Shown here one piece after another: positions 1-11,182 of a DNA stretch of 64,000 bases (the stretch's first letter is position 1; each line of letters starts with the position of its first letter). The DNA is from Riptortus pedestris (Eukaryota; Arthropoda; Insecta; Hemiptera; Alydidae): assembly GCA_019009955.1 (NCBI GenBank), contig CM032233.1:94311501-94375500 (forward strand), read 5' to 3'. A program made the translations under genes and the position numbers. The notes beneath the pieces are model-generated. The model was not told the DNA's origin. It made no database searches and saw only the letters and a program-made list of their open reading frames with translations.

Positions 1-126
1 GCACTGCCTCTATCCTCCTCTCCCTGACTTCTTGCACTGCCTCTATCCTCCTCCCACTGACTTCTTGCACTACCCCTCTCCTCCTCCCACTGACTTCTTA
101 CACTACCCCTCTCCTCCTCCCACTGA
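1..126. repeat. 33-bp minisatellite, cut by the window edge
   Basis: About 3.8 units of a 33-base pyrimidine-rich sequence (containing CTCCTCCCACTGACTTCTT) run from the first base. Adjacent units differ at a few positions. The array may continue to the left of the window. Confidence 0.9.
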
Positions 127-701
127 ATGTAGATTATTTCTGCAATATCCGTAGATGTATATCAACAGACGTCGTTGTCTTCTTCCTGGTAGGCTCGCGG
201 TCATTTGAAAAATTTGTCGAGAGTCGTGTCATGAGCACAACTCAATAGGTGGCTTATCTTGAAGAAAATCAGCTAATACTGAACCAAGTATCCATAGCAT
301 ATTCAGTATATTCATTGGTTTCAGAAAATATGAATGTATTCCATGTAGAAGACGCATTTGACAAATCTAATTATCGCTTTAGATTTATGGAAGTAGTGGT
401 GTGAAGATATAGAAGTTTGGTCGAGTGAAATGCTCATGGGTAGATGAGCAACCGGGTCCATTAGAAGCATGGACCATGTGAAACTCTCTCCCAGCAATAA
501 CTCAAGCAATGTCACACTCGGCGACTAATATGATACTGCTTCAATTGGGCAATTATGACTGCAAAACGGGATTGGCTGGCTCTTTGACGGTACTTACATC
601 TATGGGAATAGGTGCAATCTCTTTTCTATGACCCATCCAAAAGGTTCGCGCTCTCCTACATCCCTCACTTGTAACTGTTAAAGTTATCAATCCTTAAATA
701 G
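127..701. other. No feature recognised
   Basis: AT-rich DNA. A weak HINE leader similarity (a 'gtcgagagtcgtgtcatgag'-like stretch near 216-245) is the only match I see. The open frame on the minus strand here has no recognisable domain. Confidence 0.5.
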
Positions 702-825
702 CATTTGAAAACTAGATTACATTACGCCCTCATGAGTTTCACAAGAAATAAATTATACAGAATAAAATAATAATTTATTTCTTATGAAAATGATGAGAGC
801 GTAATGTAGTCAAGTTTTCAAATCG
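702..825. repeat. Near-perfect inverted repeat (hairpin MITE-like)
   Basis: Arms of about 55 bases (702-764 and 767-825) are inverted copies. Both contain a variant of ATTACGCYCTCAT and the AAGAAATAAATTAT block, separated by only a few bases. The outermost CATTTGAAAACT pairs with AGTTTTCAAATCG. It has no coding capacity. It could be a short foldback MITE; a small-RNA precursor is possible but unsupported. Confidence 0.75.
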
Positions 826-900
826 TGAAATCATCTCAAAATCATTGCAATCTCAAATTTATATAGAATAAAAACATAAATTTGGGATTGAAATTAATTT

Positions 901-1779
901 AAACAGATTTTCCTTTAGGGAAATGAGCTATTGAAGTTTTAATAATGTCGGGATTTTCGTACCATTTCCTTAAATGTCCATCCATCCTACCTAGACAATG
1001 AGGAAGTCCATCGATAAATACATTTCTACTGCCCAGGGCGGGAATCGAACCTGCTCTACGTCTAGGTCTACGATATGAGATTAAGACCAACGCCATTACC
1101 CACACGGCCAACCTGAGCTCCCGAGATATTGTATAGAAACAATCTTATTGCAAATTAAATTTTCTATAAATATAGTTCTGAACATATTTCCCGTATAATG
1201 AGTATTAACCGAGATATTTGGATTTTATAGTTTTACGCGTTCATTAGTTCCCACTCGTACTCGTGTCGTATTAATAATAAGCTGTTACATCATGAACCAC
1301 TTCATTACAAGGTTAAATACCAAATATTTTTTTCAACAAAGGTTTATTATAAGAGATACAAACAAATACGTTCTGTTGACCCCCCCCCCCTTTCTTTTAT
1401 TCTTGGATTGTTAAAATTTTAGAGATTGAGATAGAAATTATTCTGATTCATTTCAAATTACTGCACTAGCTGTAGTAAATATTTTTTAATAAAATTAATA
1501 TGTTATATTCAGATATATTTAATTAATTATTCATCTTTCAGGTCTAGAATAATTCTATCTATTCAGCGCTGCGAAGTTGGATGCCTGGTTTGTTTAGAAT
1601 TCAGACGCTTTCCGTTGTAGATATTATTAACTTGTAAATTGACTGAATGATTTCTTATTACAGTTTGTATTTATTCCCTTATCATTCACGATGGTGTTAT
1701 CAGTATGTAGATTTATCTGTTGTAAACCTTCCCGTGGGAAATCTGCTTAGTTTACGCAGCCCCTGCGTGACGGACTTTT
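901..1779 (+). mobile_element. HINE unit carrying a nested SINE
   Basis: The 5' end is a diverged AACAGATTTTCC/GGAAATGAGC palindrome at about 901-930. The usual leader follows (CAAATGTCCATC...CCTACC, 970-995). The microsatellite position is occupied by an antisense tRNA-SINE. The body then runs on, and the 3' end is GGGAAATCTGCTTAG plus the ACGCAGCCCCTGCGT hairpin and GACGGACTTTT (1736-1779). Confidence 0.75.
1000..1122 (-). mobile_element. tRNA-derived SINE
   Basis: Reading the minus strand from about 1122, the sequence has a tRNA-like head: a box A-like TGGCCGTGTGGG and a box B match GGTTCGATTCC (complement of 1041-1051), followed by CCGCC and a short non-tRNA tail. It aligns along its length, tail included, with the SINE near 40376-40590. 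Both lie inside HINE copies. It is not a functional tRNA gene because the acceptor arm does not fold and a SINE tail follows. Confidence 0.75.
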
Positions 1780-2121
1780 ATTATGAGAGATTTAGAAAAT
1801 AGAAAAACATGAGGAAGTGGGAAATCTGCTTAGCTTACATAGCCTGCGATGTTCCTTTGCTTCAAAGAGAAAGCGTAATTGTTGAGATAAGTACATAGTT
1901 GTGTAACAAAAACTATACTTTTGAAATAGGTTTTTAATTCAAGCTCTTTTTAATCTGCTTTTGTTAATTATATTGCCCTAACAGTAATACACTATTACGC
2001 AAGCAGTTTCAGCCCCTGACGTCAACAAAGGGCTGCATAAGTTTATTTTGGGTTAGATAGGGGACATAACGTTCAGCGTCATATGACTTGAAACTCTTAT
2101 GTAAGACAATAGTAAGTGAAG
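1780..2121. other. AT-rich spacer with a partial HINE 3' end
   Basis: A second, broken copy of the HINE 3' motif (GGGAAATCTGCTTAGCTTAC, 1818-1840) lacks the full hairpin. The rest has no recognised feature. Confidence 0.5.
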
Positions 2122-2452
2122 TTAGAAATACTTTTCTACGGCAGTGTTTGTTGGAAGTGAAGAATGTTTAATTGGAGAGAGAGAAAAAACGTCCAATTCT
2201 TCACAATTTGTTTATTTCAGCGCTAAGCGCTTTCAAAGACTAATGCCTCCATCTTCAGAGCTACTTGCATGCGCTCATTGGGAAAGACAGCAAGCGACTG
2301 AATTCAAGCGACTCAAGTCGCATGCTGTCTTTCCCAATGAGCGCATGCAAGTAGCTCTGAAGATAGAGACATTAGTCTTTGAAAGCGTTTAGCGCTGAAA
2401 TAAACAAATTGTGAATAATTGGACGTTTTTTCTCTCTCTCTTAGAAATACTT
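2122..2452. mobile_element. Foldback element, family 1 copy 1, with 12-bp target duplication
   Basis: The direct repeat TTAGAAATACTT flanks the element at 2122-2133 and 2441-2452. The interior 2134-2440 is a long inverted repeat with arms of about 120 bases (GAGAGAGAGAAAAAACGTCC at the left, its complement at the right). It has an asymmetric extra 30-40 bases at the left only (CTACGGCAGTGTTTG, 2137-2151). Each arm carries CTGAAGAT...TTTGAAAGC, which resembles a hammerhead core. A second copy lies at 12085-12321 in the opposite orientation and also has a 12-bp duplication. The 82-codon open frame inside is a consequence of the repeat. Confidence 0.85.
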
Positions 2453-2576
2453 CATTCGACAGTTTGAAGGAAAGGCCACATTAGGGGCATAATAATAGCG
2501 TTCAATAAACTCTTTCTTTACAAGTTTAGTTGAAAATGAAAAATCTCGTCATGAGTGCGACCTCAATAGCTGCTAA

Positions 2577-3060
2577 AAAATCAGTCATGCAGGGGCTGCG
2601 TTAACTAAGCAAAATTCCCACGTGCGTCACGTGTTTGTATTTATCTCAAAACGTAAAAATTCAATAAGAACATTATTTGGTATTTGGCCTTCAAATGAAG
2701 TACTTCATAATATAAGAGCTTATTGTTAATATGACATGCGTAGGAGTGGGGGTTTACTGAAGCCGAAAACTAAAAATGCACATATCTCGGTTAATATTAA
2801 TGATAGTGAAAAAAAGTACATGACAACATTTATTTAAAATTACATTTGCAATTTGATTGATTGAATACAATTTTTCGATACGACGCATAATAATGGAGAT
2901 ATTAATTTCGAAATTCTTTCCCACTATACCCCCTCCCCCTGTCCGATTTCTGTCATTAACGAACTTGAACTTTATTTTGGCATATAATGTTTAAATATCG
3001 ACTTTGGTAACGATTAATCGTTAATTACGGTCGCTAGACCGTTAACAGACAAATATATAT
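2577..3060 (-). mobile_element. HINE fragment, minus orientation
   Basis: Begins with the reversed 3' end (GTCATGCAGGGGCTGCGTTAACTAAGC, 2582-2608), followed by the inverted body down to the TTAACAGACAAATATAT junction. It has no 5' palindrome. It meets an oppositely oriented body at about 3060, so the two copies are joined head to head. Confidence 0.7.
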
Positions 3061-3555
3061 TTATATTTGTGTGTTACCACTCTAGAGGTCGCAATTTTTG
3101 TTTTACCGCTGTCAAACTCGATACATAAGCATTTCATGCAAAATTAAAGGCAAAGATAAGGTTAAGGTTAAGTTCGTTAACTGCTTTACAGTGTCTTCAG
3201 AGGAGGGAATTTTGATAGTTCAAAATATCTCTGTTATTATACACTGGATTGAAAGATGGTATAGAACCAATCTTATTGTAAATTTAATCGTTTATGAATT
3301 TTGTTATATACATATTTTCTGTAATATGAATATTAAACGAGATATTTGGATTATTTAGTTTCCAGGCTTCAGTACCCCCCACCTCCACCCATCCGAATCA
3401 TGTCATGACAACAATTAGCTGTTAAAACATGACATTCTTTATTTTAATCTTAAATACCAAATATTGTTTTCATGTGACCTTTATTGTGCGAGACATATGC
3501 AATTTGCGCGATGACGTCATCAATTAAGGATATACGTTTCTGTCTCGAGAATGTT
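3061..3555 (+). mobile_element. HINE body fragment, plus orientation
   Basis: Starts at the post-microsatellite block (GTGTTACCACTCTAGAGGTC) and runs through the body to about 3545, where a complete unit begins. The 86-codon frame here is translated HINE body. Confidence 0.65.
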
Positions 3556-3678
3556 TTAGCAGATTTCCCTTGAGGGAAATTAGCTATTGAGGTCGTACTC
3601 ATGACGCAAGTTTTGAAAAATTTCCTCAAATGTCCATCGATCCTACCCAGGAGATGACGAAAATGAGGTCCGTTCAAA

Positions 3679-3741
<63 letters not shown>

Positions 3742-4210
3742 CTGTTAACGCTCTAGCGGTCGCAATTTTTGTTTGATCGTTACCAGACTTCATATTTAAG
3801 CGTTTTACGTAAGAAAGATCAAGTTCGTTAATGGCTGAAATCGGACCAGTGGGAGAGGGGGGTTTTTTGAAAATTCGAAATATCTCCGTTATTATGCGTC
3901 GGATTGAAAAATTGTATAGAATCAATCTTATTGCAAATTAAATTTACTAGAAATATTGTTTTATACATTTATTTTGTAGCTTGAATATTAACCGAGATAT
4001 TTGCATTTGTATGCATGTGTGTGGTCGGCAGGAGTCGGCTACGTTCGGCACTCTCCGCTAGGGCGGGCCGTTTCGGTAACTGTTCGTCCCTCGTGAATAG
4101 GTTTAGAGATTCCTTACTACTACTGTTGTTATTAAGCGGATTTCTCTATTGTAAAACTTCACGTGGGAAATCTGCTTAGCTTACGCAGCCCCTGCGTGAC
4201 GGACTTTTTT
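3556..4210 (+). mobile_element. Full-length HINE unit, short form
   Basis: The 5' palindrome (AGCAGATTTCCCTTGAGGGA at 3558) is followed by the leader, (TA)n at about 3683-3737, the body with TCTCCGTTATTATGCGTCGG, and the 3' end CACGTGGGAAATCTGCTTAG with hairpin and GACGGACTTTT ending at 4210. One of the best copies for defining the family. Confidence 0.85.
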
Positions 4211-4467
4211 TCATCAATACCATACTCGATATTTAACCGTTTCAGTCAACCCTGATGATAATATTTGTTATTGGTAGAAATGGGATCAGGATTAGGGGTG
4301 GGGGGAGGTACTTTGAGTTGGATCGAATAATGTTATAGAAGCAATCTTGTTAAATTGTTGATGCTATACAAGTCGTTACTCATATATTAAACGAGTAGTT
4401 CGTACTTTCTGGTTTTCAGTCCGGCTATGCGATGAGATAAGATCATTAGTGTGTTATTCTAATATAT

Positions 4468-4513
4468 GGGAAATCTGTTTAGTTTACGCAGCCACTGCGT
4501 AAAGGACTTTTTA
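4468..4513 (+). mobile_element. HINE 3' end of a truncated copy
   Basis: GGGAAATCTGTTTAG plus a hairpin variant (ACGCAGCCACTGCGT) and GGACTTTTT. The preceding 4220-4467 is diverged HINE body without a leader. Confidence 0.75.
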
Positions 4514-5918
4514 TATTAGAGCACAAGGAACTACGTGAGATATGGAGCTATATTTGAAGCTCTCTAGTTGATTTGTTCCATCAGTAGATAATTGTCAACA
4601 GGTAATTCAGGGACTGTTTGGTCTTTGGAGTAAGCTTTTATTAATAATACTTGCTTGTATTAACGAAGGGACTCCGGTGTGTTCTACTGTGTGTAATGAG
4701 CATGAATAGAAGATGGGGACATAGTTGGTAAATTGAATTCACAGTAAGCGGTACACCCATAGAAATATGGAGCGATATAAACCATTGAAGAAGTAGTTAT
4801 AAAACGGCTGAATGGTTCTTGGAAATCTGTTTTGCTCTGACACTTGAAGAACGTCGCCAGGACCAAAACTCATAGTGGAGTTTTAGAATGGCTATGTTTG
4901 GTATTGTAGGAAAGAGTTAGAGTTCCCATCTGGCTGGGGAAACTTGGTCGAGAACAATTGATTGCCGGGAGACAGTGCCGTTTGAAATGTGAGTCGAGCG
5001 AGAGTGAGAGTGAGAGTAAGGGGTGATGGGGGGAAGGAGATAGAATGAAAGGAAGGGTACAGGGATGGGCTGAAACTTTTGAAGGGGCTGTACACATTAG
5101 GTTGAGGAGCGTAGGAGTGGAGAAGGCTCCCCCACCCATCCCAGCTCCCGTTGGAGCAAAGCAGCAGAGGAGATAGTATTTGAAAAGACAATAAGTAGAG
5201 AGCGCTGAGACAAGGTGTTAAGGCCCTGTTTCTTAATCGCGTTAGCCAATTATAGCCTAAGCACTCCCCCTCCCACCCACCCGTCGTCCCCCAATATTGC
5301 CTTAAAACCCAAATTTATTCCTACTGTTTAATTATAAGGGCATATTGAAACTGGGTGCTGTTAGGAAGGGGAGCTTTCTGCCAAGAGCAATTATTGCTTG
5401 TTTCCAAAGAGAAGGGCGTTCCTTCGCCTCTGCCAGCTCTTCTTGCTGTATGTCAACCGGATACAACTTTTAACTCCTAGCCGCGAAAGTGAAAATGGGT
5501 TCTAATGGTTATACTACCGCACCAAATTCATCCAATTACCAGTTACAACCCCCACCCCAAATAGAAATAATAGCATTCCATTACTTCCCATGAGAATTAA
5601 TATTCGAATAGAAGAACAAGAGAAAACGTACACTAATAGCACAAGGTTTATTTCTGCCAATAGAACCAAGGGCACAGTTGGTCCACTTTATTGCCCCAAA
5701 CATTTCTCAGGTACATACTAAAGCCAGACTATGAACGTGAGTGGGTGATCAAAGCGTTTGTTCACCAGTTCGCGGCTTGAGTTTGCTGGCGTCACAGCTC
5801 TATTTACTGCCGCGATTCTGGTGAGTCAACCAGGCTGACAGTCACTTGGTGGACTTTTGACTCTCGGTTTTTGCCTGCTACCACTTGTGAGATGAGATCA
5901 CTAGTGTGGCATTCCAAC
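4514..5918. other. Unique-looking DNA, no gene recognised
   Basis: The longest early stretch free of the dispersed repeats I can recognise. It holds a purine-rich tract on the + strand (4990-5060) that generates overlapping Ser/Leu-rich frames on the minus strand, and some CCC-rich patches (5265-5290). The frames lack domain signatures and I do not call them genes. Confidence 0.5.
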
Positions 5919-6162
5919 ATTTGGGGAATCTGCTTATTTTACGCACCCCTGGGTAACGAACTTTAAAAAACTCCCCTAAGTGAAATCAGCTATTGAGATC
6001 GTACTCATGACTCTCTTTCCAAAAACATTCTTCAAATACCCATCAATCCAGCCTAAAGACGACGAAAATTGATGATTTACATGAAACACTATGCATATTG
6101 ACTTTTGTATTGATAAAACAAACATTCGATCGCTAGAGCGGCAATAGACACACACACACACA

Positions 6163-6226
<64 letters not shown>
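5919..6226 (+). mobile_element. HINE 3' end followed by a second HINE leader and (TA)n
   Basis: The 3' motif at about 5919-5965 is followed after a few bases by a leader (AAATCAGCTATTGAG, 5983-5997) and then (CA)/(TA)n at 6150-6223. The second copy is interrupted by an opposite unit at 6227. Confidence 0.65.
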
Positions 6227-6971
6227 AAAGTCCGTCACGCAGGGGCTGCGTAATCTAAGCAGATTTCCCAGAGAAGGTTTATAATAGATAAATATACATA
6301 CAGGTAACACAACCGTGAATGTCCAGTAAATGTACAATACAAGGCTGAATTGTAAACAAACAGGCAAGCCAACCTCGTAGCGCTGCATAGACAGGAAATA
6401 CAAACAATTAATGAAATATATCTGAAGATAACATATTAATTTTATTGAAAACAATTTACTAAAGCTAGTGCTGTAATTTTAGTAATCGAAAAACAAAAGA
6501 AGGGGGGGGGCAACAGAACGAATTTGCATATATCTCACAAAGTAAAAGTTCAATGAAAACAATATTTGCTATTTAGGCTTCAATTAATCTATTTTATTAT
6601 ATAACAGAGCATTGTTTATGTAACACTAGTAGAAGTGGGGGTTTACTGAATGCTGAAAACTGAAAAATACAAATATCTCAGTTAATATTCAAGATAGAGA
6701 ATAAATGAATAAACATTATGTATAGTGCATTTAATTTTCAATAAGATTGATTCTATATACTTTTTCGATCCGACTTATAGTAACGGAGATATTTTGAATT
6801 TTCAAAATTCTCCCCCTTTAACCCCCCCCCCCCCTGGTCCGATTTCAGCCGTTAACGAACTTGATCTTTCTTTTTACATGAAACGACTAAATATTGAGTT
6901 TGGTAACGGTTAAACAAAAATTGCGACCGCTAGAGTTGTAACAGACAAATATATAGTTAGATACATAGATA

Positions 6972-7037
<66 letters not shown>

Positions 7038-7164
7038 TTTTAAACGGACCTCATTTTCGTCATCTCCTTGGTAGGATTGATGGACATTTGAAGAATTAAT
7101 TCGAAAATCGCGACATGAGTACAACCTTAATAGCTGATTTCCCTTAAGGGAAATCTGCTAAAAA
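6227..7164 (-). mobile_element. Full-length HINE unit, long form
   Basis: Reverse orientation. It starts with GTCCGTCACGCAGGGGCTGC and contains the extra region seen only in long copies (AACACAACCGTGAATGTCC...CAGGCAAGCCAACCTCGTAG). It then has the body, (TA)n near 6974-7034, the leader, and the palindrome GATTTCCCTTAAGGGAAATC ending in TGCTAAAA at 7164. About 940 bp. Confidence 0.85.
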
Positions 7165-8261
7165 GTAAGTAAATTCGCTAACATTTAATCTCCAGGAGTG
7201 GGGCGAGGTGTTAAACGGGAAGAAAATCGAAAATTCAAAATATCTCCGATACAATTAGTCGGATCAAAAAATTATACATAACCAATCTTGTTGTAACTTT
7301 AATTTTCTGCAATTGTTTTTGTACACACTGTCTCTCTATTTTGATTATTAAACGAGTTATTAAGAATTTGTTTTATTATTTTTAATTTTTTTTAATTTTT
7401 CAGCCTTCAGTTAACTACCACTATTAGGATTGTACTTTGTATCCATAAGCGAATGTATCATTAGTCTTCATATTCCATGCTTAAATTCAAAATATTATTT
7501 TCAACAGATCTTTACTAGTTGATGATACATGCAAATGCCCTGCGAGGATATAAATTAAAATTTGGCGATCTTCAATCGAAAATGTTTATCTTACCATACT
7601 CGATATTTAATTTTTAGCAGATTTCCCTCGAGGGAAATCAGTTATTGAGGTCGTACTCATGACGCGATTTTAGTCAAATGTCAATCAATCCAACCCAGGA
7701 GATTACGAAAATGATATATATGTCTGTTAAACCTCTAGCGGTCGCAATTTTAGTTTGATCGTTACCAAACTCGATATTTAATCGTTTTATGTAAAAAGGA
7801 AGATCATGTTCGTCAATGGCTGAAATCGGACCAGTGGGAGGGGGGGGTTAAGGGGGATTTTTGAAAATTCGAAATATCTCGGTTCTATACGTCGGATCTA
7901 AACATTGTATAGAACCAATCTTATTGCTAATTAAATTTACTATAAATATTGTTATATACACTTATTCTCTATCTTGAATATTAACCGACATATTTGCATG
8001 TTTATTAAGTGTGTGTGTGTGGCTATTGTCGTTTCCGGATTAGTTCGGTCGTTAATATGAATCGCATCGAAAAACGCCATCGAACCAATCCAGTTAAACT
8101 ATTGATGCTCTCCACTTGTTCTATATAGTCTCTCTAAAAACAAATAACTAGTGATTTTTTGTATTTTCTTGATTTCCCTTAATTGAAATAAGCTATTTGA
8201 ATAATTTTCTCAAATGTTCATCAAACCTACACAGTAAATGACGAAAATGAGGTCCATTGAA

Positions 8262-8311
<50 letters not shown>
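7165..8311 (+). mobile_element. HINE fragments in series
   Basis: Body DNA (7180-7600), a new 5' palindrome with TTCCCTCGAGGGAA (about 7612-7640) and body to about 8110, then another diverged leader (8171-8260) with (TA)n at 8269-8310. The last copy is split by the Tc1/mariner MITE. Confidence 0.65.
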
Positions 8312-8314
<3 letters not shown>

Positions 8315-8892
8315 CAACCGCAAAAAAAAACCGGACACTTAGATTTAGTCTTATAATTTTGTTAAATACTTAATATATATGTATATTAATCTTTTTAATT
8401 AAAATAATTGGTTAATCTATAGGTTATTTAAACAAAATCTGCCAAAAGTGAATAATTTTTATTGATTAATTCCAAAAAAATACAAAAAAAAAGATAAATT
8501 AACACATTTAAAAATATATTATTCTTCATTTTTATTACAGTGAATGGTAGACTACGCTACCCCAAGCGTTTCGGCAATGTAACTTAAGCTCCGGCCTTCC
8601 ATCTAAGTTTGAAAGACCCATTATTCTAGACCGAAATAAAAATAAAACATTAATTAAAAAAAAATGCTTTGTTAATAATTAAAGATGTTTAAATGTGCGA
8701 AAAACTACTTACAGTTTAGAATAGATCAACTTCACGACAAATAAATCTAATCTGAGTTTTATCTAATTGTTTACTAATCCTGAAGGGATACATTCTCTGT
8801 AATAACTAGAATACCTACATAAAGAAACACATTGCTGAAAGTTAGCTTTTAATACGACAAATATGAAGTGTCCGGTATTTTTTTGCGGTTGA

Positions 8893-8894
<2 letters not shown>
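8312..8894 (-). mobile_element. Tc1/mariner-type MITE, copy 1
   Basis: Terminal inverted repeats of about 28 bases (ACTCAACCGCAAAAAA...CCGGACACTT and its complement at 8867-8894) flank an AT-rich interior, with (TA)n on both sides as expected for TA-targeting elements. On the minus strand, 8546-8602 encodes MEGRSLSYIAETLGVA, then a stop, then ST. This is the helix-turn-helix pattern of Tc1/mariner transposase N-termini. The rest of the transposase is absent, so this is an internally deleted, non-autonomous copy. Confidence 0.8.
8546..8602 (-). pseudogene. Remnant transposase helix-turn-helix (Tc1/mariner type)
   Basis: Short reading frame inside the MITE: a basic residue and Ser, then IAETLGV, a turn and ST, spaced as in the DNA-recognition helices of Tc1/mariner transposases. 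An in-frame TAG follows the GVA. The matching frame in the second MITE copy (43957-44013) reads GVAKSN there but has a stop at a different position, so the two copies decayed independently. No catalytic DDE/DDD region is present. Confidence 0.6.
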
Positions 8895-8954
<60 letters not shown>

Positions 8955-9300
8955 CTGTCTGTTACCGCTCTAGCGGTTAGAATGGAGGAATTTCAAAATA
9001 TTTCCGTTAAAATAAGTTGGATCAATCAATGATATAGAACCAATATTATTGTAAATTTAATGTTTTATTCGTTTTTTCACCAACTTGATTATTAACCGAG
9101 ATATTTGCATTTTATAGTTTTCCGCTTTCATTACACCTCCACTCCTACTCATCTCATAGTAACAATGAGCTATTATAACACGAACCACTTTATTTTAAGG
9201 TTAAATACCAAATATTGTTTACAAGACACCTTTATCATACGTGCAAATGTGTCGTGTGGTAACGCCATCAATTAAGACATTACGTTCTAACTGGGAAATG
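8895..9300 (+). mobile_element. HINE body (continuation of the interrupted copy)
   Basis: (TA)n at 8900-8942 is followed by GTCTGTTACCGCTCTAGCGG and the body sequence. With 8171-8311 it forms one copy split by the MITE. Confidence 0.65.
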
Positions 9301-9930
9301 TTTATTTTTTCTGTAATCGTCGAATAATGGTAACATTACTAAACTGAAATGAGTGAAGAAAGTGAAACATTTTGCAATAGAGTGAAGAAAGTAATCACTT
9401 TCTTCACAAGTGAAGAAAGTGAATTGCCTTCTTAATTAGTAATAAGTATAAATTAAAATATAATTTGAAGTTGGAAATTAAATGCTTTTAAATGTTTCTT
9501 AACATTGTAAGAATTTATTTTAACAAAATAAATTGAAATGTGAATGAATTATTGGTGGAAATAATCAATATATTTTAAAATTTAAATATAATAATAATTA
9601 CCTTCCTTGTTTATAACCTGCACTTGTTTATAACTGCACTACTTCACAATCATCAGTAGTTGTTTTATAACTATGCTTATAACCTTTCACAACCATGCTT
9701 ATAACCTACCAACAACGTACCATAATCTTCACAACATCCTAATTTTGTTCACATTCTGGTTAGATCTGATCATGTATTACACGATTACAGAAAAAAATTT
9801 AATATTACACTCGTGACGAAAGTAGAATTTACAACTCTCGTAAACTTACCACACTCGCTTCGCTCGTGTGGGTAAACGTTTCACTCGAGTTGTAAAATGA
9901 TCTACTTTCGTCACTTGTATAATAAATAAC
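9301..9930. mobile_element. Unclassified MITE-like insert with hairpins
   Basis: TTTTTTCTGTAATCG at 9305 is matched in inverse by CGATTACAGAAAAAA at 9781. The right side ends in a strong 106-base palindrome (9811-9916). Near 9345-9430 GTGAAGAAAGT occurs repeatedly in both orientations (e.g. GTGAAGAAAGTAATCACTTT). It interrupts HINE body DNA. No transposase frame seen. Confidence 0.5.
9811..9916. repeat. Strong palindrome
   Basis: GTGACGAAAGTAGA...CACACTCG-CTTCG-CTCGTGTG...TCTACTTTCGTCAC. The arms pair almost fully around a CTTCG loop. Forms a stable cruciform or hairpin on either strand. Confidence 0.85.
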
Positions 9931-10229
9931 TGTTATTTAAACCATGCTCGATATTTAACATTTTCTGTCCACTCTAAAGATCCTATTGGTTATTGGCTGA
10001 AATGGGACATGTAATAGTGGGGGTTTAGAGAGAGGATCTCAAAACTTCCATATATATCAGTTATTGTGAGGCGGATCGTAAAATGTTATGGAACGAATCT
10101 TGTTAAACTATTGATGGTCTACAATTATTGTTCTATGCATTTTTTCGTGAGACAGTTATTAAGCGAGTTATTTCCCTACTACCCATCGGTTTTAGCAGAT
10201 TTCCCAGAAGTACCCATTTCCATGTCATA

Positions 10230-11182
10230 TTAACCCTCCGACAGGCGCGTCCTAGTTAATGACACACTTGGGCGCGTTGGCTACAGGTGTAGCCATTACT
10301 TAAAAATGATTTACATAAGAAAAAAATCAAATGTAATGGATTTTTATTATAAAACAATTTAATGTATACAATTTTTAAGCAATTATATCGGTGAACAAAT
10401 CGAAATCAGTTTTTATTGAAGTGAATAACATTATTTTTTTTTTTTTTTTAATGAAAGCCCATTAATATACTTTCTATAAGCAAAAAACGTAATAGAACTT
10501 TATTTTATTAAAAATTATTGATGGAAAATAAAATACTATGTACAATATATAGTAAATACATATACAGCCGCTTTTATAAACAGTCGGGACAAATTTGCCA
10601 CATATGATATTTACATATATTTTTTTTTACATTTTGCACACATGTTTCTGGATGTTTTCTTTTTCTTTGCCGGTCCTTCAGAGAAATTGCATCTACTTAT
10701 AGTGTCTTTAGCGATTATAATGAGTTGGGTATGTTCTTCTGGCAAATTCAAGAGTTCCTTCGCTCGTTGCTTCAAGTTTGTTGGTAGATCTTCCACCTCA
10801 GACTCCTCACTCGATGAAACTTCTCGCAACCATTGAGAAAGAATATTTGGATAACTGGTGCGTTTCACAGAACTGTGTTGGCTCGGGGAAAAGCCATCTT
10901 AACTTTATTTGTTATGATAACTTTGAAAAAACAACATAACAAAACGATTGCCAATTCTCCAAGGTGTAACACCGTTGGGCGCGTTGGCTACACCGGTAAC
11001 ACACTGGGAATTAAAGATCTGCTGTAAGCAGGGTCAAGGTCACTTGCATACTGACTAATAGACATACCCTGCCTAGGAAGGTATTAGTTCGCCAAAAGCT
11101 CCCAGCCCATGTATGTGCTTGCTACGAACATTTAAACTTTGTCATGGCTACACCCGTAGCCACGCGCCTAACGGAGGGTTAA
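10230..11182. mobile_element. Non-autonomous piggyBac derivative, copy 1
   Basis: TTAA lies at both borders (10230-10233 and 11179-11182). The terminal inverted repeats begin CCCTCCGACAGGCGCGT on the left and CCCTCCGTTAGGCGCGT on the right, with subterminal repeats around GTAGCCA/TGGCTAC. Removing the element and one TTAA restores the HINE phrase 'catgtcatattaacaataag', which proves the insertion. It carries a fused remnant of the transposase ends on the minus strand. A 962-bp sister copy is at 39182-40143. Confidence 0.9.
10578..10897 (-). pseudogene. piggyBac transposase ends, deleted and frameshifted
   Basis: The presumed start ATG is the complement of 10895-10897. After ten codons a one-base loss relative to the sister copy brings a stop, and the main open frame resumes at 10868. 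It encodes an acidic, Glu/Ser-rich N-terminal segment (SSSEESEVEDLP) typical of piggyBac transposases. This is followed, with the whole catalytic DDD core missing, by a cysteine-rich C-terminal segment (CAKCKK near the open-frame end at 10611). A length change in the poly-A run just after it shifts the final Cys/His block (CKYHMWQICPDC, to about 10578) out of frame. Non-functional. Confidence 0.75.

Noticed and set aside
899..1111. Functional tRNA gene on the minus strand
   Set aside because: Box A and B are present, but no acceptor stem pairs across the ends, a SINE tail follows, and a second diverged copy exists at 40376.
2144..2392. 82-codon frame as a gene
   Set aside because: It runs through both arms of the foldback element; open by chance in an inverted repeat.
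3674..3925. Frames ending or starting in Tyr-Ile repeats here and at about a dozen other sites
   Set aside because: They cross (TA)n microsatellites within HINE units; the remaining residues are translated HINE leader or body, recurring identically across copies.
4870..5191. 89- and 99-codon minus-strand frames that look like secreted or Pro/Ser-rich proteins
   Set aside because: Two overlapping frames of similar composition over a purine-rich tract; no conserved motif and no supporting splice or promoter context.
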